Shown here one piece after another: positions 1 through 12,960 of a stretch of DNA of 64,000 nucleotides; position 1 is the stretch's first letter, and each line of letters opens with the position of its first letter. The position numbers were made by a program, and so were the translations under genes. Source of the stretch: Sitta carolinensis (Eukaryota; Chordata; Aves; Passeriformes; Sittidae); NCBI GenBank assembly GCA_032173965.1, contig JAVUNC010000005.1:43386501-43450500 (forward strand), given 5' to 3'. The notes under the pieces are model-generated. The model saw only the letters and a program-made list of their open reading frames with translations. It was not told the DNA's origin and searched no databases.

Positions 1-3000
1 CCAGAACTAAAATGTCAAGAGTAGAATCAGGTCCTGCTGATTCTAAAAGCTCACTACAAAGCTCACTGCCCTCTGCTCTTAACCACAGGGCAAATTTGGT
101 GAACACCTCCTCATGTTCACCAAATATAGTGTAAATATACAGGAGAATGTGTATTAATCACAACATTTTAGTCATAAATTCAGTGCTTATGAACTAACTA
201 AATAAACAAACCAATCCAAACCCAAACAAAACCCCCACTCCTTTCTCTCTGCCATCCAACACAAAAGCCATTCTTAAAGCCAGGACTGCAAGATGAGAAG
301 CACAGACAAGGAACAGTAGTGTTTGTTTAGCAGGCTAATGGAAAGTGCTCATAAACTGTACAGATGCACAGCACATTAAATGGCTTAAAACAGAATAGAA
401 TCAGTAGGAAAAATTGTTTTCAATTTGATATTTCTTAATCTGTTAAAACCATGTTGCTAATATAAAGTAATTTAATGCAGGAAAATGAAACCTGCTATCT
501 GTGGTAATTGAGAGGATATATAAAATATTATAGACCGACTTCATGTAACATCTTTGCTTCATTAATACATTTATGCAAAATTTAATTCAATTTGGCACAG
601 ATGTAGTAAACACCTATCTCAGGAGATAACAGTGCTGAAAATGCAACACCAACAATGCACCAGCAACAGTAAGACTCCCACAAGAAAGTGGCAAGCAAAG
701 ATGGCTTTGCAGCCTGTATTCCTCCTACTGCACTTTCCTGCCTTTGGATAACTGTTTTAGATTCATATCCTTTGTATTCAAGGCTCTTAGGTTTTTTTTG
801 ATTTTGTTCGAACTCTCCCTAGGAGGACAGAGGGGATTAAAACCTTCATAACAGTTTTAGAGTCACAATTTAATTTGGACCTCAACATCATTATCTTAGG
901 TGTTTCATTCTAGCACTACAAAGGATGTGATGGTGTCACAGGGATTATTTATTTAATTGAATAGGGTAATACTAAATGTTTAATGGGGATAATGTTCCTC
1001 AGGAAATATAAAATTACTCTTCAAATAACATCTGTAGAAACCTGATTAAAGTTCAGAGTTGTTTACTTGACCAAGATGTTTATTTGGCCTACAATTTAGT
1101 CTCTAAAGACAAAACTTGTCAATTCTTCTCATTGAGAACCACTAAGATTTTTTTGGAAGAAGAAACCTTAATATTTTTATCAAATACTGTAGTACAGTTA
1201 ACTTTACATAAATAAAAATAAGTTTCTTGCTACAGAAATAGTATCTACATTAAAAATTACTGTGCTTATTCACACTCTTAGTCTGTATTTTTTTTTTATC
1301 TTGTATCTTTCCTATTTTTGCTTTTGCTCAACTAACAGCAGCAACTGTATCTTTTACTCTTAAATCAGTTAGAGCATGTTTTTTTATCTGGCTATATTTT
1401 ACCTGGTAGAACACTTGCCAAGATTTACATAAATTGCCCATCTGTGCATTAATACAGCTTAATTTCATGTATATCCTTTTATAAGGCTCTTAAGACAATT
1501 CAAGGACAATTTTTCTTTTTAAATAGTAGTGATAATTTATATTACATGACACAAACAATGAATGCTTACTCTGGATACTGGGAACTCTAAAACACATGAT
1601 TTTATAGACTCCATACATTTCAGTTTACATGGATACTTGATACAACAACTGATATTGCTTAATTATTAAAATACAATTTTAAAATAGAACTGCTACATCT
1701 TCAGTAACACCCATTATTAAATCCATAATGATGGGTGAGTCAGCTGCTATAAACATATAAGATAAACCCCGCCATCTTCAAGTTAGGTATTAATACACAT
1801 CTCTGTTTTACTCAAGAATCTCTTTCAGCACTGCTGGCAATCTTTATGTGCTATGAAGAAACATAAAGCTACTTATATGGTCTAAGCAGAGATGGTAATG
1901 GAAGTTATTCATATCATATCTAACAAAAACTTGATTAAGCACATAGGTACTTCAGATTCTTATACAGCTGTAATCCATAATAGCTAGACCAGGGCAGCAT
2001 TTCTGAAACAGGAGCTCAGGCTATCACTTTTCTGCTTGGTTGAGCTGTCACACACTCACACCATCCATAACTTGCATGTCACACAAACTGAGTCACAGAC
2101 AGTGAAACAGTTACATCAACTTCCGTGCCAAGTGTATGAAAACAACAGAAGATGTTTCAGAGAATTTTTAAGAGTTATTTTCAGCTTGTTGAAAGCCACT
2201 GCCTCTCTTACCTAACCACAGGGAAATAGGAGAGCCTCAATCAAGTGATGGTCAAACTGTTGCTCTTATCTCCTTGTAAATTTTTTGTATGAAGCAACAG
2301 GCTGCCCAACCTAAGTTTGTTCCCATGTTCTTTGGCCATTACAGCACAACAGAATTATTTAAAGCAGGATACAGAAGTTTCCCATATAATTTTATTACAC
2401 CCTAATACAACAATATTACAATAAGTACAACAATAAACCTGATCATCCTTTTAAGGCAGCTTGTAATCTTAATTCAGAGTGTTTTAAAAAAAATGTCAAC
2501 AGAAAATGGCATGTGTTGATCTTACATTCAAGCTCTACGTACAGGGTTTCTTCAGAAGCACAGACTTAAATGCTAGTTGCCAATTTTCTCTTAATGCCAG
2601 TTCCTACATATTAAACTCATATTAGATTTTTCTATTTTTAGAGTTGTGGTGATGCTAGAGGCCTATTTACCAATATGATTTGATTAGAATGAAAACTGAA
2701 ATCAATATTATTCTGCTCCTAGTCTGCCTGTCTGCCTCCCTCCCTCTCCTTTGAACTTTCTAAATTGATTCTTCTTTTTTTTCCCTCTCTTAAGTTTCTA
2801 TTCAGACAGTCAAGAGGATATACTTTATCACATGGTTTGGTGTAAAAGACTTATAAACATATTACCATATTCAGTCATAGCAACAGCACAGATAAAGAGG
2901 AACAAAGCAGAGTTCAGTGGGAAAGGAAGCAGATAAGAGTCATGCTGTCCTTGGAGTCCAACCATGGTTTCTGGCTCTGCCCTGAGCCAAAGCTCTGTAC

Positions 3001-6000
3001 CTGAGCAGGGAGCTGTGCTTGGCTACAGGCTCCAGAATCCTGTAGTAAACAGCCTAACTTTTGACACAAAAGATCTCATTCCATGACAGTGGAAAAGCAA
3101 AGCAAAACCCAAACCACAGTGCTCATTTTGATCAAGGCATTAGAAAATTGTCTAAATATTTTTCCCTTTATCTCTCTCAGTCATATGCTTAGAGTAATTT
3201 TAACTTAAATAAAGTACCATTAATAAATCGGATTTTTAGAGGTCTCAACAGACAGATGATCTATACCCACCAGTAAACTCTCAAAAACATGCCCTTTGTG
3301 AGATTATGGCAAATGATGTAAGCCTAATTACATACAGCGAGTTAACATTCTAAACAGTGTTACATGTCCAAAAATCATTTTCCAGTCTCTCTTCCTAACT
3401 AAATGGACTGACAAATATGCTCACTTTCTGTAGTCAGTTACTTGGCAGATTTGAGAAACACATAAATCACTTCAAGAAATCATAATGAAAACTGCAAAGC
3501 AAGCTTCAGCTTAAGTCCACTAGATCTTGGTATTTATCTTACAATCAAAGCAGTCTGCCTGCAGGAAAGCAAGTGGAAGAAACACAAATTTGGGCAAAAA
3601 TTGATCTTAAAAATTAGCTCCTGTAGACTTAATATTACTTACAACAAAACAAAAGTTTGAGGAGGATAAAAATAGCAGGTGGTAGACAAGAACTAATATC
3701 TAACTTTTCAGCATCTCAAAATGGCCTGAATGTCTTTTATTGTATTTCAGCTGGAGAGCAAGTCTTAAATATGCAGACATTCATTAAATGCTCTGGGAAA
3801 CTTTAATGAATTGCAGTTATTTGCACTGGACGAAAACCTTCCATGCAAATATGACTGTATGGAACTCTGACCTCTTACAACGGAAAGAGCAAATCACAGC
3901 TTTTACTACTCTGTTCTCCAAATTTAGATTTTAAGTCTGTTCCTACATATGCTTCTGGTACTAAGCAGGAAACACTGCAACATTTTAACTTTATGGAATA
4001 AACTTACATACTTCATTATTCATTCCATTTGGTCTGTAGGCTTTTTACGTGCTTTTTATTATTTTTCTTGTTCATTTACTGCTTTAATAAGAGTTATAAA
4101 AATAAAAGTCAATACAGAAATAAACACACCAGGTGTTATGTTCCTCTGCATAATTTAACAATATTTAGACAGTAGTCATATAGTCTGAACTCTATATGAT
4201 ATAAGATATTGAAAAAGCCTGTTAGGGCTATTTGCTAGCCAAAAGCCAAAGATTCACCAAAATAAATCCAGATATATGTGCAAACATTTTCAGATGCTTA
4301 GCCACAGGTACTGGGATCACTGTTGGGTAGTATATCCATGTAACAATTTATAAGCAAATTGAAAAGTTAAAAATACTATTAAAAGTAATTAAATATAGAC
4401 TAGTAAAATAGACTAAAATAGACTAGTAAAACCAATGATTTGTCATCTATTTGGCTTTTCATTGAAAAGCTGGTTTAGGTCCCTTTAGTGTAATAAAAGT
4501 GATGTTTAGTTTCTGGTACTAACTTCCCAATACAGGTCTTAAAAGATTTATGTGAATGCATCCCTTAGAGTGCAGAGCTGGAGTGGGGGTTAGTAGCATG
4601 TAAATAACTGAAAACACTTATGATGTGGTATAATAAAAAATGATACCATTTTAACACTGCTTTTTCAAGTTCTCTAGATGGCTTCTGGGTCACATAAGGT
4701 AACAGATGATAGAAGTTCTTCCTTTGTTTAAAATATCACAGTATTTTAATGTATGAAATGTGTCTACCTAATGTATGAAACTCCTGTCAGAACTGATCAC
4801 AAGTTTTGTAAAGTTTTACTGTTATCTGTAGGGAAAGGAAAGTAATTATCCTTGAAGTATTTATTGGAAAGAGCATTGTTTCAGAAGATTTATAGTTTCC
4901 TTGCATGTAGCAACAACCAGGGAAATTATTTTACTGCTTTGAATGCTGAGACCAAGCAGTTATCTTGCTGTCAGACAAAATCTCACAGTGTAACTCAAAG
5001 ACAATGTAAGGGATTCGGTAGATTCACTAACAGACTGGTCTTCTAAGAGACTCTGACATATGAATGTACATAAAATCACTCCCACAGACTTGGCAGCCTG
5101 CCAGCATTACAGTGAACAAGTCTAGCAAGGTCAAAATACTTTTAGAGTAATATTTTCAGAGTTGGGGTATTTTGAGTCTATGATCTCCGTTTGAAGAGTT
5201 AACATGGTTCCCAGTGGAATTTAAAAGTTATAACCAGTAGTTCTAGATAGCTGCCTCTGGCACAACTTGACACAATGATTTGAGCTGTACTTCTGATCTG
5301 CAAAAAGGGAAATCCTAGAAAAACTCTACTAATTGCAAGAGAAGCTCCAGTGATAAACTGTATCTCAAAGCCTGCATTGAGATAGTCATGCCAGGTGTAT
5401 TCTGATCTGTTCCACAGGAATTTGACTCTCTTCCCACCCCCAAAGCACATAGAGGCACTGACAGATAATACGAGCTAGAGATGAAAACAACAAAATCTAT
5501 TCATCACATTGTTACTTCAAACTAATTATGAGTCGAAAGTATTAAAACATAATTCACTTATTTCCTTTTTGGTCAATGTTTCCTCTTGAATGTGCTTTAG
5601 GGGTGGGTAGAGAGTCCAATTCAGCATAAATTCTTAAGATGAAGCCTGTCCACAGAAGAGCAAGTTCCACAACTTCTTCCATGCTAAAACATCTAAGGAT
5701 TCATGACAGGCCAAAAGTAAATAAAGTGTGTCCTCGACAACCACAGATACTTGATCTGTGCTTACATTTAGATGCCACATAGCTCCTGCAGCCACTTCAG
5801 GTGAAATTTCATCTCCAGTCTGATACCACAGGAATCTGACACCTTGCACATAGTGATTCTGCTGCCTAAAAATCATAACCTAGGCTCCTCTGCCGGCATG
5901 ACATGGCTGGCATCCACGAGTGATGATGGTAGCCACTTTGCTGGGTGAAAGCTGAACTATTCACTATTTCAGGTGAAGCAGGAAGGCCTGGAATTTTTCT

Positions 6001-6143
6001 AAGTGTTAAGACCAGGGAGGACACTGCAGGACCTGTTCTGCTCCTTCTTGAAGAATGGGAGAATGCCACATACAGGGACTTTGCTTCAAATTGCAGCTTA
6101 TTGCCTAAAAAAAAGGTTTTGAATCTTCGGCTTATATGAGCAG

Positions 6144-6176
6144 AAGCTCATGTGAGTTTTTGCCTCACATGAGCTT
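6144..6176. repeat. Perfect 13-bp inverted repeat, 7-nt loop
   Basis: AAGCTCATGTGAG (6144-6156) is followed after TTTTTGC by its exact reverse complement (6164-6176). It could form a hairpin in the intronic RNA or a small cruciform. The stem is shorter than a typical miRNA precursor. Confidence 0.85.
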
Positions 6177-6645
6177 GGGCTTTCCCCTTACCGTTTCTCC
6201 CCTTCCTCTCTCTACTTTTTTTGTGAACTCTTCAGTCCTCAGTTCCTTCTCTGTAACTGCTTCCCTCCCACTTTTCTATTAACATACCTTGTAATAGGTG
6301 AGTACCTTCCCCTCACCCAGAACTTCGATATGATCTGCCTACTCCCAAAAATTTCTTGACTCAATTTAGATTTTTCTCACCTCAGAGACAAGGGGTTTTG
6401 AAGTTAGGATCTAACATTCTAAAAGAACCATGTAATTTCTCACTAGTGGTACAACTTCCTGTAAATCATACCAGTATCCATTGACACTGGGAAATTTGAA
6501 GAAAATCTCCCTATCTAATCTTTCTAGTAGGTCATTCTTAGTCTCTCAAAAGATGCCTTATCAAACGTAAAGATACTCTTTAGGTTATACAGCTGTACAA
6601 GGAAAGCAACAGCAGCTCTAGGAGTCTAACAGTAAGTTAACTGCA

Positions 6646-6668
6646 GCAATGCAATGCAATGCAATGCA
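6646..6668. repeat. GCAAT pentanucleotide microsatellite
   Basis: Four full GCAAT units plus GCA. A short tandem repeat in TMCC3 intron 1. Confidence 0.9.
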
Positions 6669-9600
6669 GGAATATGAGCCAATGCAAAAACAGAACAAGC
6701 ATCTCCAAAAGCCATGTAACAAGCTCTGCCACACAGCAATCCTCACAAGCCTGGAAGAAACTTTCCTCTCTAAGCTCTTGTGCATGTGCCTTTCTTCTCA
6801 GAAACACATAAAAGTATGAGAGGGATCATATATAATACCAAAACAAACAAACACAGGCCAGTACTGAAAGTTTAAGTGCTAAGTTATTCTTACACACCAT
6901 CTACTTTTGAGGCTATCCAGGCTGTCACGTGTCTGTCAAGCAAAAACAACATTTACTTTAAGTTACCATTGCACCATGCTACAGATACTGTGGGACAGGT
7001 ACATTATTGCAATTGTACTAGAAAATATACTTCCGGAGTCTTTTTGCCAAACTTTAATTTTTTTTTTTAAGTTTGCAGAAATTAATAGAATTAATTAAAG
7101 GACTGGGATACCTGTATAATGAAAAAAATTATCAACATCTTTTTTTGTCTCTTTTGTGACACTCAACAAAGATTGGAAATATGGTAATACTTCAAGAGCA
7201 TTTTTAGCTGATTGAAACAGAACGATGATTCTAAACAACCTACAAGCAAACTACCGCAGGTAGTCTGAAGACTTCATAATAAAATAAATTTCACTTTGCC
7301 AAGTGACATTCATTTAGTCATTTCCTGATTTCTTTTTCCTTTATTTCACATACTTTAAAATGTGCATTCCTGAATAATTTGTTCCCTTCCTCCAAAGATT
7401 CCTTTGCAATGACTCCATAATAGTCCACTAATGAGGGCACTGGTACCACAATCACTTGCCAGGTGAATTCAGATGCAAAATGTATCATGACTTCTCTGCA
7501 GAAATCAGCAGAGAAGAAATACTTAATCACAGACCAATTACATGTTCAGTCATATGTGCCTTCCAGCAAAAGGCATGGGGGAAGTAGGTCTGCTTATCAG
7601 CCAAGACTGTCCATCAAGAAACGAGCAATTGGATTCTAAGCTCTCTTCAGGTTAAGACATGTCCAAACTCTCAGCTTCAAGGCAGACATCACTACACAAA
7701 ACTGACAGCTAAGACAATGACAGTCCTCTGCCTCTCCAGAAGAATCAGGGCCCCTGGACCTTGAGATTTGTGGAGAGATTACAAAAGATAGTAACGAGAG
7801 AACATGCCCCAGGAAGGGGAAAGCTGTCCTCACACCACAGATGTGTTTTGAAAAAATGCAGGAGGGCACACTAGCATGTTGCCTTGCATTCTTGGGCTTG
7901 TTTTTTTTATTCTTCAGCAGCAAACTTGCTGCCTTGATCCCATACAGCGCTGGGGCCAACCAGCCTCAGGAGGCACAGAGGCCTCAGTCATTTTCCACAT
8001 TTCAGAAAGGCAGGTTCCCATGGAGCTCAGCAAACAAGATGGTAGGGAATACTCAAGGTCTCCAACAGACTCCTTTCCTTTAGTTCAGCAGCAGCTTACT
8101 TATGCTGCAGCACTTCCATGACACATGTTAAGTCTAGTTTTCGTCCTATTCCTGTAAAAAATTTATTTTTTACCATTTTTTCAGTACATTATTAATCAGC
8201 AGTGTCCAAGCCACACATATCTCCCACTAAAAGGCAACTGTGCTGTAATGCTCCACCAGCCATGATCTGAATGGAGCTTATCCAAAAAACATCCATAGCT
8301 ACTTAATATTCACAACAATAACATGGGAAACAGTCCTGCATGCAAGCTAGAGCATTAAAATGGACTGGAGGCACAACCTGCTTTCCACACATTGTTCTTA
8401 CTTCAGCAAACACATAACAGAATCAATGCCATCTAGTTACCCCTAAAATCATGGCAGACTGAACTGGTTTATATACATGAATTAGTTAGCACTGAAGAGA
8501 GGTGATGGCACTTCAGTTTGAAATCAAGCCATGAGAGCCTGTAACTCCTGAGATCCTCTGTGTACATTTACACATTTAAGAACTTGAGCTGTTGGTTAGA
8601 ACAATTTTAACTGTTCTGGTTGAACATTTAATTTTCTTTTATAGCTCTACTGATTTTCTTTTTTCTATTATATATACTCATGAAAGAGATTTTCAATGAC
8701 TAAACAGAGCACAGCAAAGTAACAAAGCAAAGACAGAGCAAGTAACTGCACAAAACAGGTCATATCCTTTGTACATCTTATTGGACAGACCTCCTCTATA
8801 TTGGAAAAGTTAATAGGAAAATTCTTAAAAAAAAAAAAGTTGTTTATTTACCTGAAGCTTCAGTTCTTCCAGTTATGAATCTTAATATGGATGTCTAAAG
8901 TTTGGTGAGCAAAAACTGAACCAGAGCTAAAAAATTACCTGCACTATCCAGCCTTGTATGCAGCAAAGTCCAACACGCATTAAGCTGTATTTTATTTTTT
9001 AATTGAAAATGCACGAAGTATAGGCAAGCTGTTAAAACACTTAATGTTTGTTAAGATAGCACACAATATATTAAAAAAAAAAGCATAATTTAAAATTTTT
9101 TATGAAGGCCACGATTTTCTTGCTTCAGTGGTCATGATAATGAAGTATTAATGTCATGCACAGGAATGGAGCACACAGAAGTCCCCAGATTTATTTCCTA
9201 AAGCAACAACACCAGCAGCACCTTCCCAGATCTCCCCACCCCTCAGATTTTTATGTCCCCAAAACTCTATAGAGTGTTTTCTGCTTACTCCAGTGTCTTT
9301 AATTACCCTTTATAATGGCTTCAACTTCAATAGTGTCCCTTTCAAACCCTTCTGGCTCAACAAATGGGCAAGAAAGCATCTTCTCTGGATAATCCTAAAC
9401 TGTCTGCCTGCTGATGGACTGGCATACCAGCCAGCCAATAACAGAAAAATTGTCTCTGACTTCCAGTCCCTACGAGAATGGATAGGGGCCTGGCGAGGAC
9501 ACATGAAAATCATTTTCACAACATCTGGGCTCTTTATCTTTGAAGCCTCTACTCTTCTGTCATATTTACTAGGCAGAATATAATTCTTAAACAAATCTGA

Positions 9601-11335
9601 ATGATAAACAAAACTCAGGAAACATATAAAATAATTTCCAGGAGAGAAACAAAGGACTTAAAGGAAATTCCTTGCTCCTAACACTGAATTACATTAATAA
9701 ACTAATAGGCTTCCTTTCCAAAGGAGTAATGTATTTTTGCTGTTCCTCGGGTTTGGAAAGTAATTTCCAAACTGCAATGGATAAAAATTTTATCTTGATT
9801 TACTCTCTTTACCTGCAGTTATATCTTTTTCTTCTATACCCAACTGCTCCTCCTTGTTATTGGCACATAGATGACATATATTACAAGCATATAAAATATT
9901 TATACCCTTTCCATATTTTATTTGCGTGCAACCTTTCTTTTCCTTCTACAAAAATGAGCACAAACAGAATGAAAGAATGAATACTGTATTTATCTTTGAA
10001 AATCTGACTCTTTTCGTCCAATGTTTTGTTTGTAGGAAAAAAGTATAGCTAAATTACACCATGTGAAATATGTAGAATGCTATTATTTTTCTTTTTCTCT
10101 GTGACCTACATTTCATACCAGTCCCTGCAGTTTTCCATCTCTGGTGAAATTTGTACAGATATTGTAGTTTATCAATGTTATTATGAAAGGACAAAATTGG
10201 CAGAACAGAGGTAAGGGCTATGAAGATTAGGAAGTCACTGTTAATAATTGTTCATCTGTGAGCTATCACGTTGATACTGGCTCAGGACATATCCTCTTTT
10301 ATCATTAATGGCCAGTGTGAATTACATTGGTAACATGTATTAATTATTTTTATTCAAGACGTTAGTATTCCAGTGTCTAAAGAGATTTTAGTCTTGCCTG
10401 TAACACCATCATTTTAGCCAGAAGTCTCATAAATTGAATTTGCTATGGTGCTTGCAGTGCTGACAGAAGAAAGCTGAGTATTGTGTCAGCCTAAGGAATA
10501 CTTCTGAGCATTCACCATTCAGAAAAACCAAGCACATCTGTTGTGAAAATGCTAAGGGGTTTTTGCATTTGGAAGTGAGCTGTTGAGTGGACGACACTTT
10601 GTTAACATGATGGTCTCCTAAATCTTATTGTGGTTGCAAAGATAATGACAACAGATGGACCTGTCTACTCCAGGAAGAAAAAACATTTAGAGAACGATGA
10701 AAGTTTATCACAGAAGTCTCAGAACTGGATCTTGATAATATGTTAATAACAGCAGTGAATGGTACAAGGCATTACACTCTGAAATCAAAGCTTCCCCAAA
10801 TTTAGCAAAGATTAATTATTACAGTAATTAAAAACATTGATTAATGTGTTGGCTAGTAAAATATATGGAAAGTTCACTGCTCCTTACATTGGAATTTCAC
10901 AACCTCAGTTCAAATAGAATATTTCCAAGCTGCTCTGCAACCTTAAACCACACTGATACAATGGTTGAGTACATTATGACATGAGACTGATCAAAAGCAC
11001 ACTGGAAGGAGAATTTCTTTCCATTTCCAATTCACTAACCCTTCCTTCACTAAAGCATGGATTTATCAGTCCATCAGACTGTTATTCACCAAAACAGCCA
11101 CATCACAAGCAACATATTTGGCCCTACATAGAAACACAGTGATAAATTTTAAATAAGAATTCAGACACAGCTGTTAAAATTTTGTTTCACTAAACCATGA
11201 GGAGTTCACACCTCTAAAATTAGCAAATTATACTGGATGAAATCAGAGAGAAAAGTTTCCTCTTAAAAACAGAAATTAAGGCACTTACTGCAATGTGCAA
11301 GGGATATAAATAAAGTTAATTTAACTCTATGCGAC

Positions 11336-11914
11336 TACGCTGGTTTTGGCTGGGGTAGAGTTAATTTTCTTCACAGTTGGCTGGTATGGGGCTCTGTTTT
11401 GGATTTGTGCTGAACACAGGGTTGATAATATAGAGATGTTTTTGTTATTGCTGAGCAGGGCTTACACAGAGCCAAGGCCTTTTCTGCTTTTTGTATTGGC
11501 AATGAGGCTGGGGTTGCTTGAGAAGTTGGAAGGAGACACAGCAAGGACAGCCGTCCCCAGCTGACCACACGGATATTCAATTCCACATGGCATCATACTC
11601 ACTATATAAAGCAGGGGGAAGAAGGAGGAAGAGGGGGGACAATTCAGAATGATGACATTTGTCTTCCCAAGTAACTGGTGGGGTTCTGTTCTCCCAGAGA
11701 TGGCTGAACACCTGCCTGCCCACGGGAAGCAGTGAATGAATTCTTGTTTTGCTTTGCCTGTGTGCAGCTTCTGCTTTCCCTATTGAACTGAGCTTATCTC
11801 AACCTGTGAGTTTTCCAGCTTTTACCCTTCTGATTCTCTTCCCAGTCCCACTGGACGGGGAGAGAACAAGCGGCTGCCTGGGGCTTGGTGCCTGGCTGGG
11901 GTTAAACCACAACA
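11336..11914 (+). mobile_element. Solo LTR of an avian endogenous retrovirus (ERVL-like)
   Basis: This 579-bp block matches the general plan of a common avian LTR. It starts with CTGGTTTTGGCTGGGGTAGA near the 5' edge, has a TATATAAA box at 11603, and ends in GGGGTTAAACCACAACA. No retroviral genes lie on either side, so it is a solo LTR left by recombination between two LTRs. The terminal dinucleotides read TA...CA rather than TG...CA, probably by mutation. Flanks GCGAC (11331-11335) and GAGAC (11915-11919) look like a 5-bp target duplication with one change. Class III (ERVL) is my best guess from memory of similar bird LTRs. The open frames inside (for example 11346..11564) are not proteins. 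Confidence 0.85.
11603..11610 (+). promoter_or_regulatory. TATA box of the solo LTR
   Basis: TATATAAA, about 270 bp into the LTR and followed by a purine-rich stretch. This is the expected place for the U3 promoter. It points opposite to TMCC3 transcription, so any residual activity would be antisense to the host gene. Confidence 0.6.
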
Positions 11915-12844
11915 GAGACATTTTAAAGCCATCTTAGCAGGGAGTCTACAAAATAATCATAGGCTCTTCTTTTCCTAAAATCAGACATCCTTGCAATAAC
12001 AATAAGGTAAATTTAAGAGTCCTCTCCTTCTTTCCAAGTTACATATCGGTATTTTTCACCTTTCTTCCTTTATATATAAAGGAGCAATGGAAAAGGAAAG
12101 GTAACATCCTGTACTGCCAAATTTCTGGACAATCAGAGACCAATGCCTTTTTTTTTTGCATAATGGCAAAGCTGGCAAAAAGACAGTGTTGGGTTTTTTT
12201 TAAGTTTCCGTAAAACAATTATGCATAAGTGAAATGAAGAATCAGTAATATTAAGAACGCACTATGTAAGAGGGAGAGCCAGAAAATGCTTTTGCTTTTC
12301 TGCCTAATAAAAAGAATCTTAAGTCCTACTCAAGAATAATTTGGCACAGATGTCTAGATGTTCAGTACATACATCTAGTTCTATAATGCATGAAAAATAG
12401 TGAAATTTACATCTTTTATGCAGTGTTTGCAATATTCACTGCCACAGCTGTTTAGACTAGATTTAGTCTTGCCCAGCTTCAGGTATGCAGCTTTAAGTGA
12501 TGTAGTATGAGTTTCTTCAAAATCAACAGAGATTACACAGATCACCGCAAATGCTTTCTCACCCTCAACTACAAAGGGTGCACAACTGCCTTAAGAGAAA
12601 ATGCCCAGTTTCCAACAGTTACACAAGACTTACACAATTTGGGGGAAGACGAACCTATGGCAGATAGTCTTAAAAGCTGCCTCATGTAGAAAGCAGGAAC
12701 ATGCATCCACTGTATATTTTTAAGCCCAAAAATAGTAAGAGGTGATTTTTCCTTGAAGTATCCACTTGGATGGCTAATGATTCTGAAACATGTATCCTTC
12801 ACAGTATTTATTCCCTCCACTATGCCTGCTGGGAGAAACCACAC

Positions 12845-12960
12845 TCTTCAGAGAGGTTAAATGACTCCCACCATTACACAGGGGCTGAGAGCTGTCACAG
12901 TAGCCTGAGCCCATGACACCAGAGCCTTAGGCTATGGTTGTCACTACTGCTCTAGATACC
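12845..12960 (-). mobile_element. MIR-like SINE fragment (old)
   Basis: Contains CAGAGAGGTTAAATGACT, an ACACAGG block and an ACACCAGAGCCT block in the order seen in the reverse complement of MIR elements. It is heavily diverged, consistent with an amniote-age insertion. Identified from remembered consensus, so moderate confidence. Confidence 0.5.

Larger units (their letters stand above)
1..11335 (-). other. TMCC3: TMCC3 intron 1, far part (non-coding)
   Basis: AT-rich sequence with no recognisable exon. I looked on the minus strand for the TMCC3 exon 2 protein (a serine/leucine-rich start followed by a long Q/K/E coiled-coil segment) and found nothing resembling it, so intron 1 extends beyond the left edge. 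Contents: short A/T runs, a GCAAT microsatellite at 6646, a 13-bp hairpin at 6144, and an A12 run at 8827. All open frames here are short and have biased, low-complexity composition. If the TMCC3 call is right, this is transcribed as pre-mRNA from the minus strand. Confidence 0.75.

Noticed and set aside
5921..5955. C/D-box snoRNA suggested by GTGATGATGG and CTGA
   Set aside because: The boxes are only about 30 nt apart with no flanking terminal stem.
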